A DNA stretch of 64,000 nt from Cupriavidus necator N-1 (GTDB lineage: Bacteria; Pseudomonadota; Gammaproteobacteria; Burkholderiales; Burkholderiaceae): NCBI RefSeq assembly GCF_000219215.1, contig NC_015723.1, forward strand, positions 2,604,001-2,668,000. Direction: 5' to 3'. A program made the translations under genes and the position numbers. The notes under the pieces were generated by a model. It worked only from the letters and a program-made list of their open reading frames with translations, did no database searches and had not been told where the DNA came from. Of the stretch, positions 9,071 through 17,668 are shown piece by piece (within the stretch, counting starts at the first letter, position 1; every line of letters begins with the position of its first letter).

Positions 9071-9958
9071 TTAACCGGCGAACACCGTCTTCACCCAGTC
9101 CCTCAGCAGCCGCGTGGCGGGACGCTCCGCGGCGCGCTCGCTGTAGACAAGGTCATAGCGGAAGCTCTCCAGCGACAGCCCGAACGGCTGCACCAGCACG
9201 CCCGAGGCCAGCTCTTCCGCGACCAGCGTCAGGCTGAGCAGGCCGACCCCCTGCCCCGCGATGGTGGCCTGCACGGCGTGGATCTCGTCGGTAAAGCTGA
9301 GGCCGGCATGCGGATCGGTGACCTCGACGCCGGCGTGCGCCAGCCACTGGCGCCAGACCGGCGCGCGCTCGTTATCGCGTGCGCCGGCGCCCCACTCGAA
9401 GTGCACCAGCGTGGCGTGCTTCAGATCCTGCATGCTGGCCAGTTTCAGGCCCGGGCTGCAGACCGGCGCAAACCGGTCGCAGAACAACGGCTCGACCACC
9501 AGGCCCGGGTAGTCGCCGCTTCCGTAGCGGATGGCAGCGTCCGCATCGTTGTCCAGGTCGACGATCTGGTCCGACGCATCCAGGCGCAGCGTCCAGTCAG
9601 GGTAGGCCGCGCGGAACTGGCCGGCACGTGGTGCCAGCCGCTTGGCCATGAAGGCAACCGTCGATGTCAGCGTGGCAACGTTGGTCTGTCCGCTGCGCTG
9701 CACCGCCAGCACGGCGCGCTCCATCCCGTCCAGGCCGTCCCGCACCGCGGGGAACAACTGATGCCCGGCAGGCGTCAGGCGCACCTTGCGGGTCTGGCGT
9801 TCGAACAGCTTCACGCCAAGGCTCTCTTCCAGCAAGCGGATCTGGTGGCTGACCGCCGTCGGCGTGACGTGCAGTTCGTCCGCCGCGTGCTTGAAGCTGG
9901 CGCGCCGGGCGGCGGCTTCGAAGGTGCGCAGGGCACTCAGGGGCGGCAGTTTGCGCAA
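9071..9958 (-). CDS. LysR-family regulator of the GcvA type
   Basis: A 295-residue LysR regulator with the GcvA/AmpR-like start MRKLPPLSALRTFEAAARRASFKHAADELHVTPTAVSHQI, followed by the DNA-recognition helix and wing (FERQTRKVRLTPAG) and an effector domain from about residue 90. It is divergent from a RidA/Old Yellow Enzyme operon at 10103 with a 144-bp intergenic region, the classical layout for a LysR activator of its neighbour. It may also autoregulate. The effector is unknown. Confidence 0.9.
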   Translation of the reverse strand: MRKLPPLSALRTFEAAARRASFKHAADELHVTPTAVSHQIRLLEESLGVKLFERQTRKVRLTPAGHQLFPAVRDGLDGMERAVLAVQRSGQTNVATLTSTVAFMAKRLAPRAGQFRAAYPDWTLRLDASDQIVDLDNDADAAIRYGSGDYPGLVVEPLFCDRFAPVCSPGLKLASMQDLKHATLVHFEWGAGARDNERAPVWRQWLAHAGVEVTDPHAGLSFTDEIHAVQATIAGQGVGLLSLTLVAEELASGVLVQPFGLSLESFRYDLVYSERAAERPATRLLRDWVKTVFAG

Positions 9959-10102
9959 GCCTCCTCCTTAGATGAGATGTATTCATGTATCGACTGAAAA
10001 GCGACCATTTGTCGCGGCCTCGTCCCGCTCCGATACTCAACCTATCGGATGGCCCCTCAGGCGATCAGGTGAATTCTACTAAATCATCTACCGGAGTCAG
10101 CA

Positions 10103-10501
10103 ATGCCACTGGAACAAGTCCACACCAAACCCGACCCCTATGCCCCCTATTTGCTTTCGCAAGCCATCCGGGCCGGCGGCTTCCTCTTTGTTTCCGGCCA
10201 GGCCGGGGTGGGCGACGATGGCGCCATCGTGGGCCGTGACGACTTCGATGCCCAGGCCGAGCAGGCATTCAGCAACCTCAGGCGCGCGCTGCAGGCGGGC
10301 GGCTCGGGGCTGGACCGCGTGGTGAAGGTGACGATCTTCCTGACGTCGATGGCACACTTCCCGAAGATCGTCGAACTGCGCCGCAAATGGTTCTCTGCCC
10401 CCTATCCGGCCGACACCATCGTCGAGGTCTCGGCGCTCTACTCGCCGGACGCGAAGATCGAGATCGAAGCCATCGCCCTGGCCACAGAGGCTGCGCGATG
10501 A
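10103..10501 (+). CDS. RidA/YjgF/UK114-family protein (Rid family)
   Basis: A 132-residue Rid-family protein that would trimerise and hydrolyse reactive imines/enamines or related intermediates. It shows GGFLFVSGQAGV near the N-terminus, LDRVVKVTIFL in the middle and the C-terminal KIEIEAIAL strand. The conserved Arg before the last strand of canonical RidA (in an RxxV motif) is not evident; the sequence reads DTIVEVSAL there, so this is probably a Rid subfamily other than RidA itself. Its TGA overlaps the ATG of the flavin oxidoreductase gene (ATGA at 10498-10501), so both are made from one transcript, probably under the divergent LysR. Confidence 0.88.
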   Translation: MPLEQVHTKPDPYAPYLLSQAIRAGGFLFVSGQAGVGDDGAIVGRDDFDAQAEQAFSNLRRALQAGGSGLDRVVKVTIFLTSMAHFPKIVELRRKWFSAPYPADTIVEVSALYSPDAKIEIEAIALATEAAR

Positions 10502-11634
10502 CCACGCCCGCCACCCCCTCGCTGTTCGATACGCTGGCGCTGAACGGCGTGCTGCTGCGCAACCGGCTCGCGGTGGCGCCGATGACGCGCATCAGCGCCA
10601 CCGCCGCAGGCGTTCCCACCGAGGCCATGACCCGCTACTACGCAGGCTTCGCCCGCGGCGGCTTTGGCCTCATCGTCACGGAGGGCATCTATACCGACCG
10701 TGCCTACGCCCAGGGCTATGCGGGCCAGCCCGGTCTGACGGACGCGCAGCAAGTCGCCGCCTGGCGCCAGGTCGTTGCCGCGGTCCACCAGCAGGGCGGG
10801 CGCATCGTGGCGCAGCTGATGCATGCCGGTGCGCTGTCGCAAGCCAACCGCTTCCGCGACGACACGGTCGGGCCCTCGGCCGTGCAGCCCAAGGGGCAGC
10901 AGATGACCGTGTATGCCGGCAAGGGTCCATACCGGATGCCGCGCACCATGGAGGAGGCAGACATCCTGCAGGCCATCGAAGGCTTTGCGCAGGCCGCCCG
11001 GCTGGCCCGTGACGCGGGTTTCGACGGCGTTGAAATCCACGGTGCCAATGGCTATCTGCTGGACCAGTTCCTGACGGGCTATACAAATCAACGCCAGGAC
11101 GCCTGGGGCGGCAGCATCGCGCAACGCATGCGCCTGCCGCTGGAAACCGTCCGCGCGGTGCGCGTTGCCGTGGGTACGGGCTTCCCCGTCGGCGTGCGCA
11201 TCTCGCAAGGCAAGGTGAACGATTTCGTCCACAAGTGGCCGGAAGGCGCGGAGGGCGCGGCCGCCGTTTTCTCCGCGCTTGGGGCGAGCGCCGTGGACTA
11301 CCTCCACGTGACGGAGTACGAGGCATGGATGCCCGCCTTCGCGGACGACGGCGCGACGCTGGTGCAGCTTGCACGCCGTGCCGCGCCCGGGCTCGCGATC
11401 GTGGCCAACGGCAGCCTGCATGAGCCATCGCGCGCGACCGGCCTGCTGGACGATGGCGCCACGCTGGTCGCGCTCGGTCGCGGCGCCCTTGCGAATCCGG
11501 ACTGGCCGGTGCTGGTGCGCGAGGGTCAGCCGGTACGGCCATTCGATGCGGCCGTTCTCGCGCCGCTGGGCAACATCAAGGATGCCGAGCTGGCGCTGCG
11601 CGAAGCAGGCCGCCAGGCGGTGACGCCGGGCTGA
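10498..11634 (+). CDS. Old Yellow Enzyme family NADH:flavin oxidoreductase
   Basis: A 378-residue FMN-dependent TIM-barrel ene-reductase. Visible are NRLAVAPMTRISAT near the N-terminus, QLMHAG, the substrate/FMN-binding pair His-Gly-Ala-Asn in GVEIHGANGYLLDQFL followed by NQRQDAWGGS, and the C-terminal phosphate-binding ALGRGALANPDWP. It would reduce an activated C=C bond with NAD(P)H. The ATG lies in a 4-base overlap with the Rid gene. Pairing with a Rid protein suggests a substrate whose oxidation or reduction gives an enamine or imine; that part is inference. Confidence 0.9.
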   Translation: MTTPATPSLFDTLALNGVLLRNRLAVAPMTRISATAAGVPTEAMTRYYAGFARGGFGLIVTEGIYTDRAYAQGYAGQPGLTDAQQVAAWRQVVAAVHQQGGRIVAQLMHAGALSQANRFRDDTVGPSAVQPKGQQMTVYAGKGPYRMPRTMEEADILQAIEGFAQAARLARDAGFDGVEIHGANGYLLDQFLTGYTNQRQDAWGGSIAQRMRLPLETVRAVRVAVGTGFPVGVRISQGKVNDFVHKWPEGAEGAAAVFSALGASAVDYLHVTEYEAWMPAFADDGATLVQLARRAAPGLAIVANGSLHEPSRATGLLDDGATLVALGRGALANPDWPVLVREGQPVRPFDAAVLAPLGNIKDAELALREAGRQAVTPG

Positions 11635-12043
11635 CGGTCACAACCGCCACGGCCTCCACCTCGACCTTCAGCCCGAAATGCAGCGGGCCGGTGGGCACCA
11701 CGGCCCTGGCCGGCCGCGCGTCGCCAGCCCATGCGGCGTAGATCGCGTTGAAGGCGGGCCAGTTGTCCATCGTGTCCACGTAGACGCGCACCTGTACCAG
11801 CGCCGCGATGCTGCTGCCGGCGGCAAGCAGTGCGGCCTCGACGTTGGCCAGCGCCTGTTGCGCCTGTGCGGCGAACGACGCGTCGACCAGCTTGTGCCCG
11901 TCCGGTGCAATCGGCAACTGGCCGGAGATAAAGACCAGGCCGCCGGCGACCGTGGCATGGCTGTAGTGGCCGCCTGGTGCGGCGAGCGAAGCGGGACTGA
12001 CTGTGCGTACCGCCCCGTGTTCATCGTTGTGCTTACCAGCCAT
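11576..12043 (-). CDS. RidA family protein (second Rid paralogue)
   Basis: A 155-residue Rid-family protein starting MAGKHNDEHGAVRTVSPASL, with the typical ATVAGGLVFISGQLPIAPDG block, AALVQVRVYVDTM and a C-terminal PARAVVPTGPLHFGLKVEVEAVA containing the Arg expected for imine hydrolysis. ATG 12043 overlaps the last 11 bases of the upstream D-threonine-aldolase-like pseudogene, so they formed one operon. It converges on and overlaps the OYE gene by 59 bases. Because its partner gene is dead, its original role (probably handling enamine products of an amino-acid lyase) may be lost. Confidence 0.85.
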   Translation of the reverse strand: MAGKHNDEHGAVRTVSPASLAAPGGHYSHATVAGGLVFISGQLPIAPDGHKLVDASFAAQAQQALANVEAALLAAGSSIAALVQVRVYVDTMDNWPAFNAIYAAWAGDARPARAVVPTGPLHFGLKVEVEAVAVVTVSPASPPGGLLRAAPARHP

Positions 12044-13150
12044 GCAGACGGCTCCATTCGGTGGCCGCGCCATCCTCGGCAATGGCGTGGTAGGTGGGAA
12101 ACTGCGCCCCGGTGGCGCAGGCGTGGTTGGGCAGGATGCGCAGCACCGTGCCGACGGGCAAGCGTGCAGCGATATCCGGATCAGCCGTGCCTTGGCGCGA
12201 GCTCCTGGTTGGCGCCGCTGAGAACGTAGCCGGGCATGACGGTGCCGTCGATGGCGCAGGCCTGGCCGTAGCCGAAGTCGTGCTTCTGCTTCTGCGTGCC
12301 ACGGTCGCGGCTCATGGCCATCCAGCCGGCATCGACGATGGCCCAGCCCTTTTCCGGCTGGTGTCCGATCACGGTGGTCAGCACGCTCAGCGCCACCTCG
12401 TCTTCGGTGCAGACGCCGACATTGCGCATGACCAGGTCAAAGAACACATAGACCCCCGCGCGCACCTCGGTCACGCCCTCCAGGCTGGCTGCCGACAGCG
12501 CGGTCGGGGTCGAGCCCACGCTGACCTCCGCGCACGGCAGGCCCGCCTCGCGCAGCCGCGTGGCGGCGCGCACGCAGCCGGCACGCTCTTGCTCGGCCAT
12601 GGCCGCAAGCGCCGCGAGCGTGTCCAGGTCATAGCTGGAGCCGGCGTGCGTCATCACCCCGCCCAGGCGCACATCGCCATCATGCAGGACGCGCGCCACG
12701 TCGATCAGCGCGGGGTCGTCGGGGAGGATGCCGGAGCGGTGGCCATCGGTATCGATTTCGATCCAGACCTCGAAGGCCTCGCGGTGTGCGTTGCAGAAGG
12801 CGACGATGGCGCGGGCGGACTCCACGCTGTCGGTCAGGATCTTGAGGTCGCAGCCGCGGCGGCGCAGCGCCAGCGCCTGGGGCAGCTTGCTCGCCACCGT
12901 GCCCACGCCGTAGAGGATGTCGGTGATGCCGGCGTCGAAGAAGTGCGCGGCTTCCTTCAGCGTGGAGACGGTGATGCCGCTCGCGCCCGCATCGATCTAC
13001 GCGCGCACAACCGGCGTGCATTTGCTGGTCTTGGCATGCGGACGGAAGCGCACGCCGAGCGCATCCATGCGCGCCTGCATGCGGTGGATATTGCGCAGCA
13101 TGCGCGGGGTGTCGATCACTGCCGCAGGCGTTTCCAGGCTGCGCAGCGTG
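12033..13150 (-). pseudogene. D-threonine aldolase/D-serine dehydratase-like (DSD1-like) PLP enzyme, decayed
   Basis: Reassembled, the protein is a fold-type III PLP enzyme with a metal site. LETPAAVIDTPRMLRNIHRM and PHAKTSK (the PLP lysine) come first. An in-frame TAG (12997-12999) follows just before IDAGASGITVSTLKEA, then a long intact middle (12906 down to about 12200). After that a frameshift near 12190-12205 moves the C-terminal LPVGTVLRILPNHACAT, with the His and Cys metal ligands, into another frame. The start codon is also missing: upstream of residue 1 the sequence runs directly into a LysR fragment on the other strand. Three independent lesions make it non-functional. Such enzymes cleave D-threo-3-hydroxy amino acids. 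Confidence 0.85.
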
Positions 13151-13154
13151 GCGG

Positions 13155-14005
13155 AGGAATCAGGATGTTGTCGTTGGTGAGGCGACACTGGGCCTGGCGC
13201 TGGCGACCCGCACCGCCAGGCGGCTGAGCCTGACGCCGGAGGGTGAGCGCTTCGCGCGCGAGGGTGCGTCCCTGCTGGCACAGCTCGACGCCTTGCCTGA
13301 ATCGTTCCGGCGCGAGGACAGCCGGCTGACTGCACGCTGCGCATTGCCGCGCCGTTCGGGTACGGGCGCCACCATGTGGCCCCGCTGCTGGCGCGCTTCG
13401 CCCAGTTGCATCCCGGCCTGCGCCTGCAGCTTGACCTACGCGAAACGCCCTGGCCCGACCGGCATGACTCGGACGCCGTCATCCATATCGGCGCCGTGCG
13501 CGACTCGTCCTGGATTGCGCGCACGCTTGCGTCCAATACGCGCTGGCTATGCGCCAGCCCTGCCTACCTGCGCCAGCGCGGCACGCCCGCCGTGCCGCGC
13601 GACTTGCTCGAGCATGCCTGTATCTGCATCCGCGAGAATGACGAGGACGTGACGCTTTGGCGCTTGCGCCGGGCTGGCACCCGGCGACGTGCATCAGCGC
13701 GCGAGAGCGTGCGCGTGGTGCCGGCCTACACCAGCAATGACGGCAGCGTGGCGCGGGCCTGGGCCGAACAGGGGCTGGGACTGGTGCTGCGCTCGGAATG
13801 GGACGCCGCCGACGCGGTGGCGCGCGGCGTGCTGGTGCGCGTGCTGGTAGACTGGGAATTCGACAGCGCACCGGTGACGCTGCTGGTTCCTTCGCGACGG
13901 GGACGCACGGCCCGCGTGCAGGCGCTGATGCAGTTCCTGGAAGAGGCACTGGGAAGCGGCAAGCAGGACCAGGTGCCAGCACGCCGGGCCCGTCCACCAG
14001 GCTGA
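13155..14005 (+). pseudogene. LysR-family regulator fragment lacking the DNA-binding helix
   Basis: The sequence enters in the wing of the LysR helix-turn-helix (LATRTARRLSLTPEGERFAREG from about 13190), so roughly the first 45 residues including the recognition helix are gone. A frameshift near 13330 then separates this from the effector domain, which reads LRIAAPFGYGRHHVAPLLARFAQLHPGLRLQLDLRE and onward to 14005. The left border coincides with the truncated start of the D-threonine-aldolase-like pseudogene, so one deletion probably removed both 5' ends and their shared promoter. Confidence 0.82.
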
Positions 14006-14017
14006 CGCCTTTTCCCG

Positions 14018-15091
14018 CTACCCCGCCGCATGATCCCTGCGCCAGTTGGCCGGCGCCATCCCGAACTGCGCCGAAAACCACCGTGTAAACGAACTGGCCG
14101 ACCCATACCCCAGCAACTGCGACACCCGCAGCAGCGAATAGCGCGGATTCTCCACGTACCGTCGCGCCAGTTCGCGCCGCACGTCGTTCAGGATCTCCGT
14201 GAAGGTCTCGCCCGCGTCGTCGAGCTGGCGCTGCATGGTGCGCAGGCTCAGGCCCAGGCCTTCCGCCACGGCTTCACAGGTGGCGCGGCCCATCGGCAGC
14301 ATCAGGTAGATCGCGGCGCGCACTTCATGGCCGATGGACTGCGGGTTGGCGCGGGGCAGCGTGTCGATGAACTGCTGCGCGTAGCGTGCCATGACCGGGT
14401 CCGCCGTCGGGTTCGGCGCGTCGAGATCGGCGGCGCGGCAGATGATGCCATTGCTGTCCGCGTTGAATTCCAGCGGGCAACCGAACAGGCGGCGATGGAT
14501 GCGCAGGTCGGCCGGCGCCGCATGCGTGAAGCTCACGCCGATCGGCTGCCAGCGCGGGCCCAGCAGCAGCGCGCACATGCGGAAGACGACACCGATGGCC
14601 AGCTCAGTGGCCTGCCGCGAAGGCGCGTCGCTGAGCACTTCCTGCCGGATGACCACCGCGCTGCCGGCATCCTCAAGCAACAGCGCCACCGAATCGTTGA
14701 CCAGGTGCCGGTAGCGGATGGTGGTGGCCAGCGCGGCACGCAGCGTGGGCTGCTGGCTGATCAGCAGGCTCATCACGCCAAAGTCCGACAGCTGGCGCGA
14801 CTCCGCCATGCGCAGCCCGAAGGTCGGGCAGGCCGACGCCTGCGCGGCGGCTTCCAGCAGCGCCACGCAGGCGCTGACCGGGACGCGCTGGTCGGGATCG
14901 TCCAGCCAGGCCCGCCGCAGCCGCGCCTGGCGCAGCAACGGCTGCGGGTCCAGGCCGAGGTCGCGCGAAACCTCGAGGAAGTTGGTCAGTGCGGCAGCAC
15001 GTATCAGGGTTTCCAAGCCAGAGTTGCCTTGCGATGAGATGTCAATCGGGGGCGCGGTCTGCCCGCCGCAGCAGCGATCATAGGGCCGCAT
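14018..15091 (-). CDS. AraC-family transcriptional regulator (AraC-type arabinose-binding-like N-domain)
   Basis: About 357 residues: an N-terminal effector domain of the Arabinose_bd type (LIRAAALTNFLEVSRDLGLDPQPLLRQARL, then SDFGVMSLLISQQPTLRAAL) and a C-terminal double helix-turn-helix (GLSLRTMQRQLDDAGETFTEILNDVRRELARRYVENPRYSLLRVSQLLGYGSASSFTRWFSAQFGMAPANWR). ATG 15091 gives MRPYDRCC; other in-frame starts exist upstream, so the N-terminus is uncertain. It is divergent from a quinone-oxidoreductase remnant at 15207, which was presumably its target. A paralogue, now truncated, lies at 18845. Confidence 0.87.
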   Translation of the reverse strand: MRPYDRCCGGQTAPPIDISSQGNSGLETLIRAAALTNFLEVSRDLGLDPQPLLRQARLRRAWLDDPDQRVPVSACVALLEAAAQASACPTFGLRMAESRQLSDFGVMSLLISQQPTLRAALATTIRYRHLVNDSVALLLEDAGSAVVIRQEVLSDAPSRQATELAIGVVFRMCALLLGPRWQPIGVSFTHAAPADLRIHRRLFGCPLEFNADSNGIICRAADLDAPNPTADPVMARYAQQFIDTLPRANPQSIGHEVRAAIYLMLPMGRATCEAVAEGLGLSLRTMQRQLDDAGETFTEILNDVRRELARRYVENPRYSLLRVSQLLGYGSASSFTRWFSAQFGMAPANWRRDHAAG

Positions 15092-15100
15092 GGCATGAAA

Positions 15101-15136
15101 TGCAAAGTCATCGGGAGTTAATGCAACGCCGGCCGG
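15101..15136. promoter_or_regulatory. Candidate AraC-type operator, direct repeats 21 bp apart
   Basis: TGCAA occurs at 15101 and again at 15122, exactly 21 bp apart (two helical turns), in the gap between the AraC gene and the divergent quinone-reductase remnant. GC-rich sequence (ATCGGGA, then GCCGGCCGGGG) follows each. Spacing and position fit an AraC-family activator site, but the match between the two halves is short. Confidence 0.35.
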
Positions 15137-15206
15137 GGCAGCAATCCCTACAGTTCTCTGCATGTGCAGCGTGTTCCGCACCAACGAGACTCCAGGAGAC
15201 AAGACA

Positions 15207-15295
15207 ATGGCAAATGTTGTCCGCATATACGAGACCGGCGGCGCTGAAGTGCTGCGCTACGAACACATGGAAGCGGGCGAGCCGGGCCCGGGACA
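15207..15295 (+). pseudogene. NADPH:quinone oxidoreductase (qor-like) N-terminal remnant
   Basis: After a Shine-Dalgarno-like AGGAGA, ATG 15207 opens MANVVRIYETGGAEVLRYEHMEAGEPGPGQV, the standard N-terminus of zinc-free quinone oxidoreductases (MDR superfamily). After about 30 codons the match stops abruptly and acyl-CoA synthetase sequence begins in another frame. The remaining roughly 290 codons are missing. The start and promoter region survive, so a short hybrid peptide could still be made. Confidence 0.8.
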
Positions 15296-15639
15296 GGTCG
15301 GTCAACGTGCGGCTGTCGGCGCAGCGGATCCTGTACACGCTGAACGATTCCGGCGCCGAGGTGGTGCTGCTCCATCCGGACTTCCTGCCGGTGATGGAAG
15401 AGATCCGCTGCCAGTTGACCAGCGTGCGCAGCTTTGTCCTGCTGGCCGACGGCCAGCACGTTCCGCCGACATCACTGCCGTTCGGCGGCGAGTATGAGGC
15501 CCTGCTGAGCGCGGCCTCGTCCGACTTCGACTTCCCCGAATTCGACGAGAACACCCGCGCGGTCACCTTCTACACGACGGGCACCACCGGCGATCCCAAG
15601 GGCGTGTGCTACAGCCATCGCGACATCAGCCTCGGATGA
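15296..15639 (+). pseudogene. Internal fragment of a long-chain acyl-CoA synthetase (AMP-binding enzyme)
   Basis: About 114 codons from the middle of an AMP-forming ligase: VNVRLSAQRILYTLNDSGAEVVLLHPDFLP, then the P-loop-like TFYTTGTTGDPKGVCYSHR (the AMP-binding signature). Both ends are missing. The left junction with the quinone-reductase start is near 15295-15303. On the right the fragment stops after SHRDISLG with a TGA, before the adenine-binding motif. It is dead as an enzyme. Confidence 0.85.
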
Positions 15640-15669
15640 GGCTGCCCTTTTGCGTTGCCGGGAACGGAC

Positions 15670-16644
15670 TCAGGGTTGGATATTGAACGCCTTGACGATG
15701 CCGGCATTGCGCTCGAACTCCGCGCGCACTGATTCGCTCAGTTGCGGCAGGGGCTGCGCTGACAACGGCTCATAGCCGAGCGCCTCCATCCGGTCACGCA
15801 CCTTGGCGGAAGCCGCGGCCTTGTAGGCAGCCGCGTGGATCTTCTCGGCCAGTTCGGGCGACAGCTTCGACGACGCAATCACGCCCACCCAGTTGCTGAA
15901 GTCCATGTCGGGGTAGCCCAATTCCGCAAAGGTCGGCACCTGCGGCAGCAGCGCCGAGCGCCTTTTCGACGCCACGGCATAGACCTGCACCTTGCCGGCA
16001 CGAATCATCGGCAGCGAGGTCACCATGCCGTCGTACATCACCGCGATCTGATTGCCCATCACCTGCGTCAGCGCCGGCGCGGAACCGGCAAAGGGCACAT
16101 GCTGCAAGTCGATCCCGGCCTTCTGGTTCATGATCATGCCGGCGTAGTGCGAAGCGGTGCCGGCGCTGTACGAGGCAAAGCTGAGCTTGCCCGGATTGGC
16201 CCGGGCGTAGCTGACCAGGCTCTTCAGGTCCTTGGCCGGCAGACCAGGCGCGCCAATCATCACCATGCGCGAACGCGCCACGGCGGCGATGGGCCTGACG
16301 TCTTTCAGCGGGTCGAACCCCTGCTTGAGCACATGCGGGATCTCGGTCAGCACATTGCTGGCGGTGACCATGATGGTCTGGCCATCGGCGGGCGCAGCCA
16401 GCATGGTGGTGATGGCAATGCCGCCGCCGGCGCCCGGCTTGTTGTCGACCACCACGGGGTGGCCAAGGTCCGCCGACAGCTGGTCTGCCAGCAGGCGGGC
16501 GAGCACGTCCATGGTGCCGCCCGCGGGGGCGGGCACCAGCATCCGGACCGGCTTGCTGGTCCAGGCCATGGCAGCGGGGGCCGCCAGCGCCAGGCCGGCA
16601 GCCACGGCGGCGATGCGCAGCAGGAATGTAGGGTGGGTGGGCAT
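15670..16644 (-). CDS. Bug-family tripartite tricarboxylate transporter substrate-binding protein
   Basis: A 324-residue periplasmic binding protein with a signal peptide (MPTHPTFLLRIAAVAAGLALAAPAAMA, cleavage near residue 27). The mature part has the Bug hallmarks KPVRMLVPAPAGGTMDVLARLLADQLS, VVVDNKPGAGGGIAI and LQHVPFAGSAPALTQVMGNQI. Bug proteins bind carboxylates and related small molecules, usually without a dedicated TctAB pair next to them, as here. It is the last gene of a minus-strand run (BKACE, DUF1289, DsbA-like pseudogene, Bug) that looks like a catabolic operon, so its ligand may be a beta-keto acid precursor; the ligand is inference. Confidence 0.9.
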   Translation of the reverse strand: MPTHPTFLLRIAAVAAGLALAAPAAMAWTSKPVRMLVPAPAGGTMDVLARLLADQLSADLGHPVVVDNKPGAGGGIAITTMLAAPADGQTIMVTASNVLTEIPHVLKQGFDPLKDVRPIAAVARSRMVMIGAPGLPAKDLKSLVSYARANPGKLSFASYSAGTASHYAGMIMNQKAGIDLQHVPFAGSAPALTQVMGNQIAVMYDGMVTSLPMIRAGKVQVYAVASKRRSALLPQVPTFAELGYPDMDFSNWVGVIASSKLSPELAEKIHAAAYKAAASAKVRDRMEALGYEPLSAQPLPQLSESVRAEFERNAGIVKAFNIQP

Positions 16645-16696
16645 GTTGTCTCCCTTATGTAGTATGGATCTTCTGTCCAGCGTTGCCGGCATGGCG

Positions 16697-17413
16697 TCAC
16701 CGTGTGGTGAGCGCGATGCCTGGCAGGTGTGGGGAAGCGGGAGACGCGCGGGCCAGCGCCCGGAGCATTGCCTCCAGCAAGGCACGCGGCGGCCTGGCGC
16801 CGGCGATCGGCGGCGCACCGTTGATCACGAAGCGCGGCACGCCCAGGCCGGGATTGGGTAGCGGCACCTCCTCGCCATGCAGCGGCGGCAGCCACGCCAG
16901 GTCTTGCGCAATGGCCGGCGCCGCCGCTTGCGGCATCGGCATGCACAGGCGATCGCTGCCGCGTGCAGCACGCGCGGATCGCCGAGGTCCTCACCGCGCA
17001 GGAAGTACCCTTCAAACAACCAGTCGATCAGCGCGGATGCGGCCGCTTCGCCACCAGCCTGGCGCGCATACCGGATCAGGCGATGCGCAAGCACGGTGTT
17101 CGGCAGCACCTCGATGCGGTCGGGTTCCAGCGTGATGCCGGCCTCTCGCGCCGCGGCGCATACCTGCGCCTGCCGCAGCGCCACGGCTTCGGCGCTGCCA
17201 AGCCGCGCCAGTCTGAACTTGCGATTGGGGGATGCCGGCCGGCGGCAGCGTCGGAAACAGGGGACAGCTGCGCCATTCGACCGTGACCGCTACATCGGGC
17301 CGTTGCTGGGCCAGCTGCGCCAGCGCTGTTTCAAGATGGCGCTTGCCGATCATGCACCAGGGGCAGACCAGGTCGAACCCGACCTGGATGAAGAGGGAGG
17401 CGGGCTGGCTCAT
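16697..17413 (-). pseudogene. DsbA-family/FrnE-like oxidoreductase, two frameshifts
   Basis: ATG 17413 starts MSQPASLFIQVGFDLVCPWCMIGKRHLE, with the CPWC thioredoxin-type active site of FrnE/2-hydroxychromene-2-carboxylate isomerase-like proteins. The similarity continues in a second frame (VALRQAQVCAAAREAGITLEPDRIEVLPNTVLAHRLIRYA) after a shift near 17200, and in a third frame (GLGVPRFVINGAPPIAGARPP, the cis-Pro region) after a shift near 16930. No single frame gives a full protein. The start overlaps the DUF1289 stop (TCATGA arrangement), so the two were coupled. Confidence 0.85.
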
Positions 17414-17610
17414 GACAGAGCGCCCGTAGCGGCACGCTGCCCGCGGCGGGCCGGCGCCGCCGCCAGCACTTGCGCGCGTTCGGCTTCGCTCATCTGCGCC
17501 CAGCGCCCGATTTCCAGCCGTGTCCTGGCGCAGCCCTGGCAATAGCGGTTGGCGAGGTCCATGCGGCAGATGTTGATGCAGGGATTGATGAGGGCGTCAG
17601 GGTGATGCAT
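17410..17610 (-). CDS. DUF1289-family small cysteine-rich protein
   Basis: A 66-residue protein starting MHHPDALINPCINICRMDLANRYCQGCARTRLEIGRWAQMSEAER. The Cys pattern CINIC and CQGC and the EIGRW stretch are the DUF1289 signature. The four cysteines suggest a metal or Fe-S site; the function of the family is unknown. The frame is open upstream, but similarity starts at ATG 17610. Its stop overlaps the ATG of the DsbA-like pseudogene, and it lies 58 bases after the BKACE gene. Confidence 0.8.
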   Translation of the reverse strand: MHHPDALINPCINICRMDLANRYCQGCARTRLEIGRWAQMSEAERAQVLAAAPARRGQRAATGALS

Positions 17611-17668
17611 CACGAACTCCGGTAGTGCATGGCAAGGGCCGGCCGGTATGCCGGCCCCGCGGCCAGGG

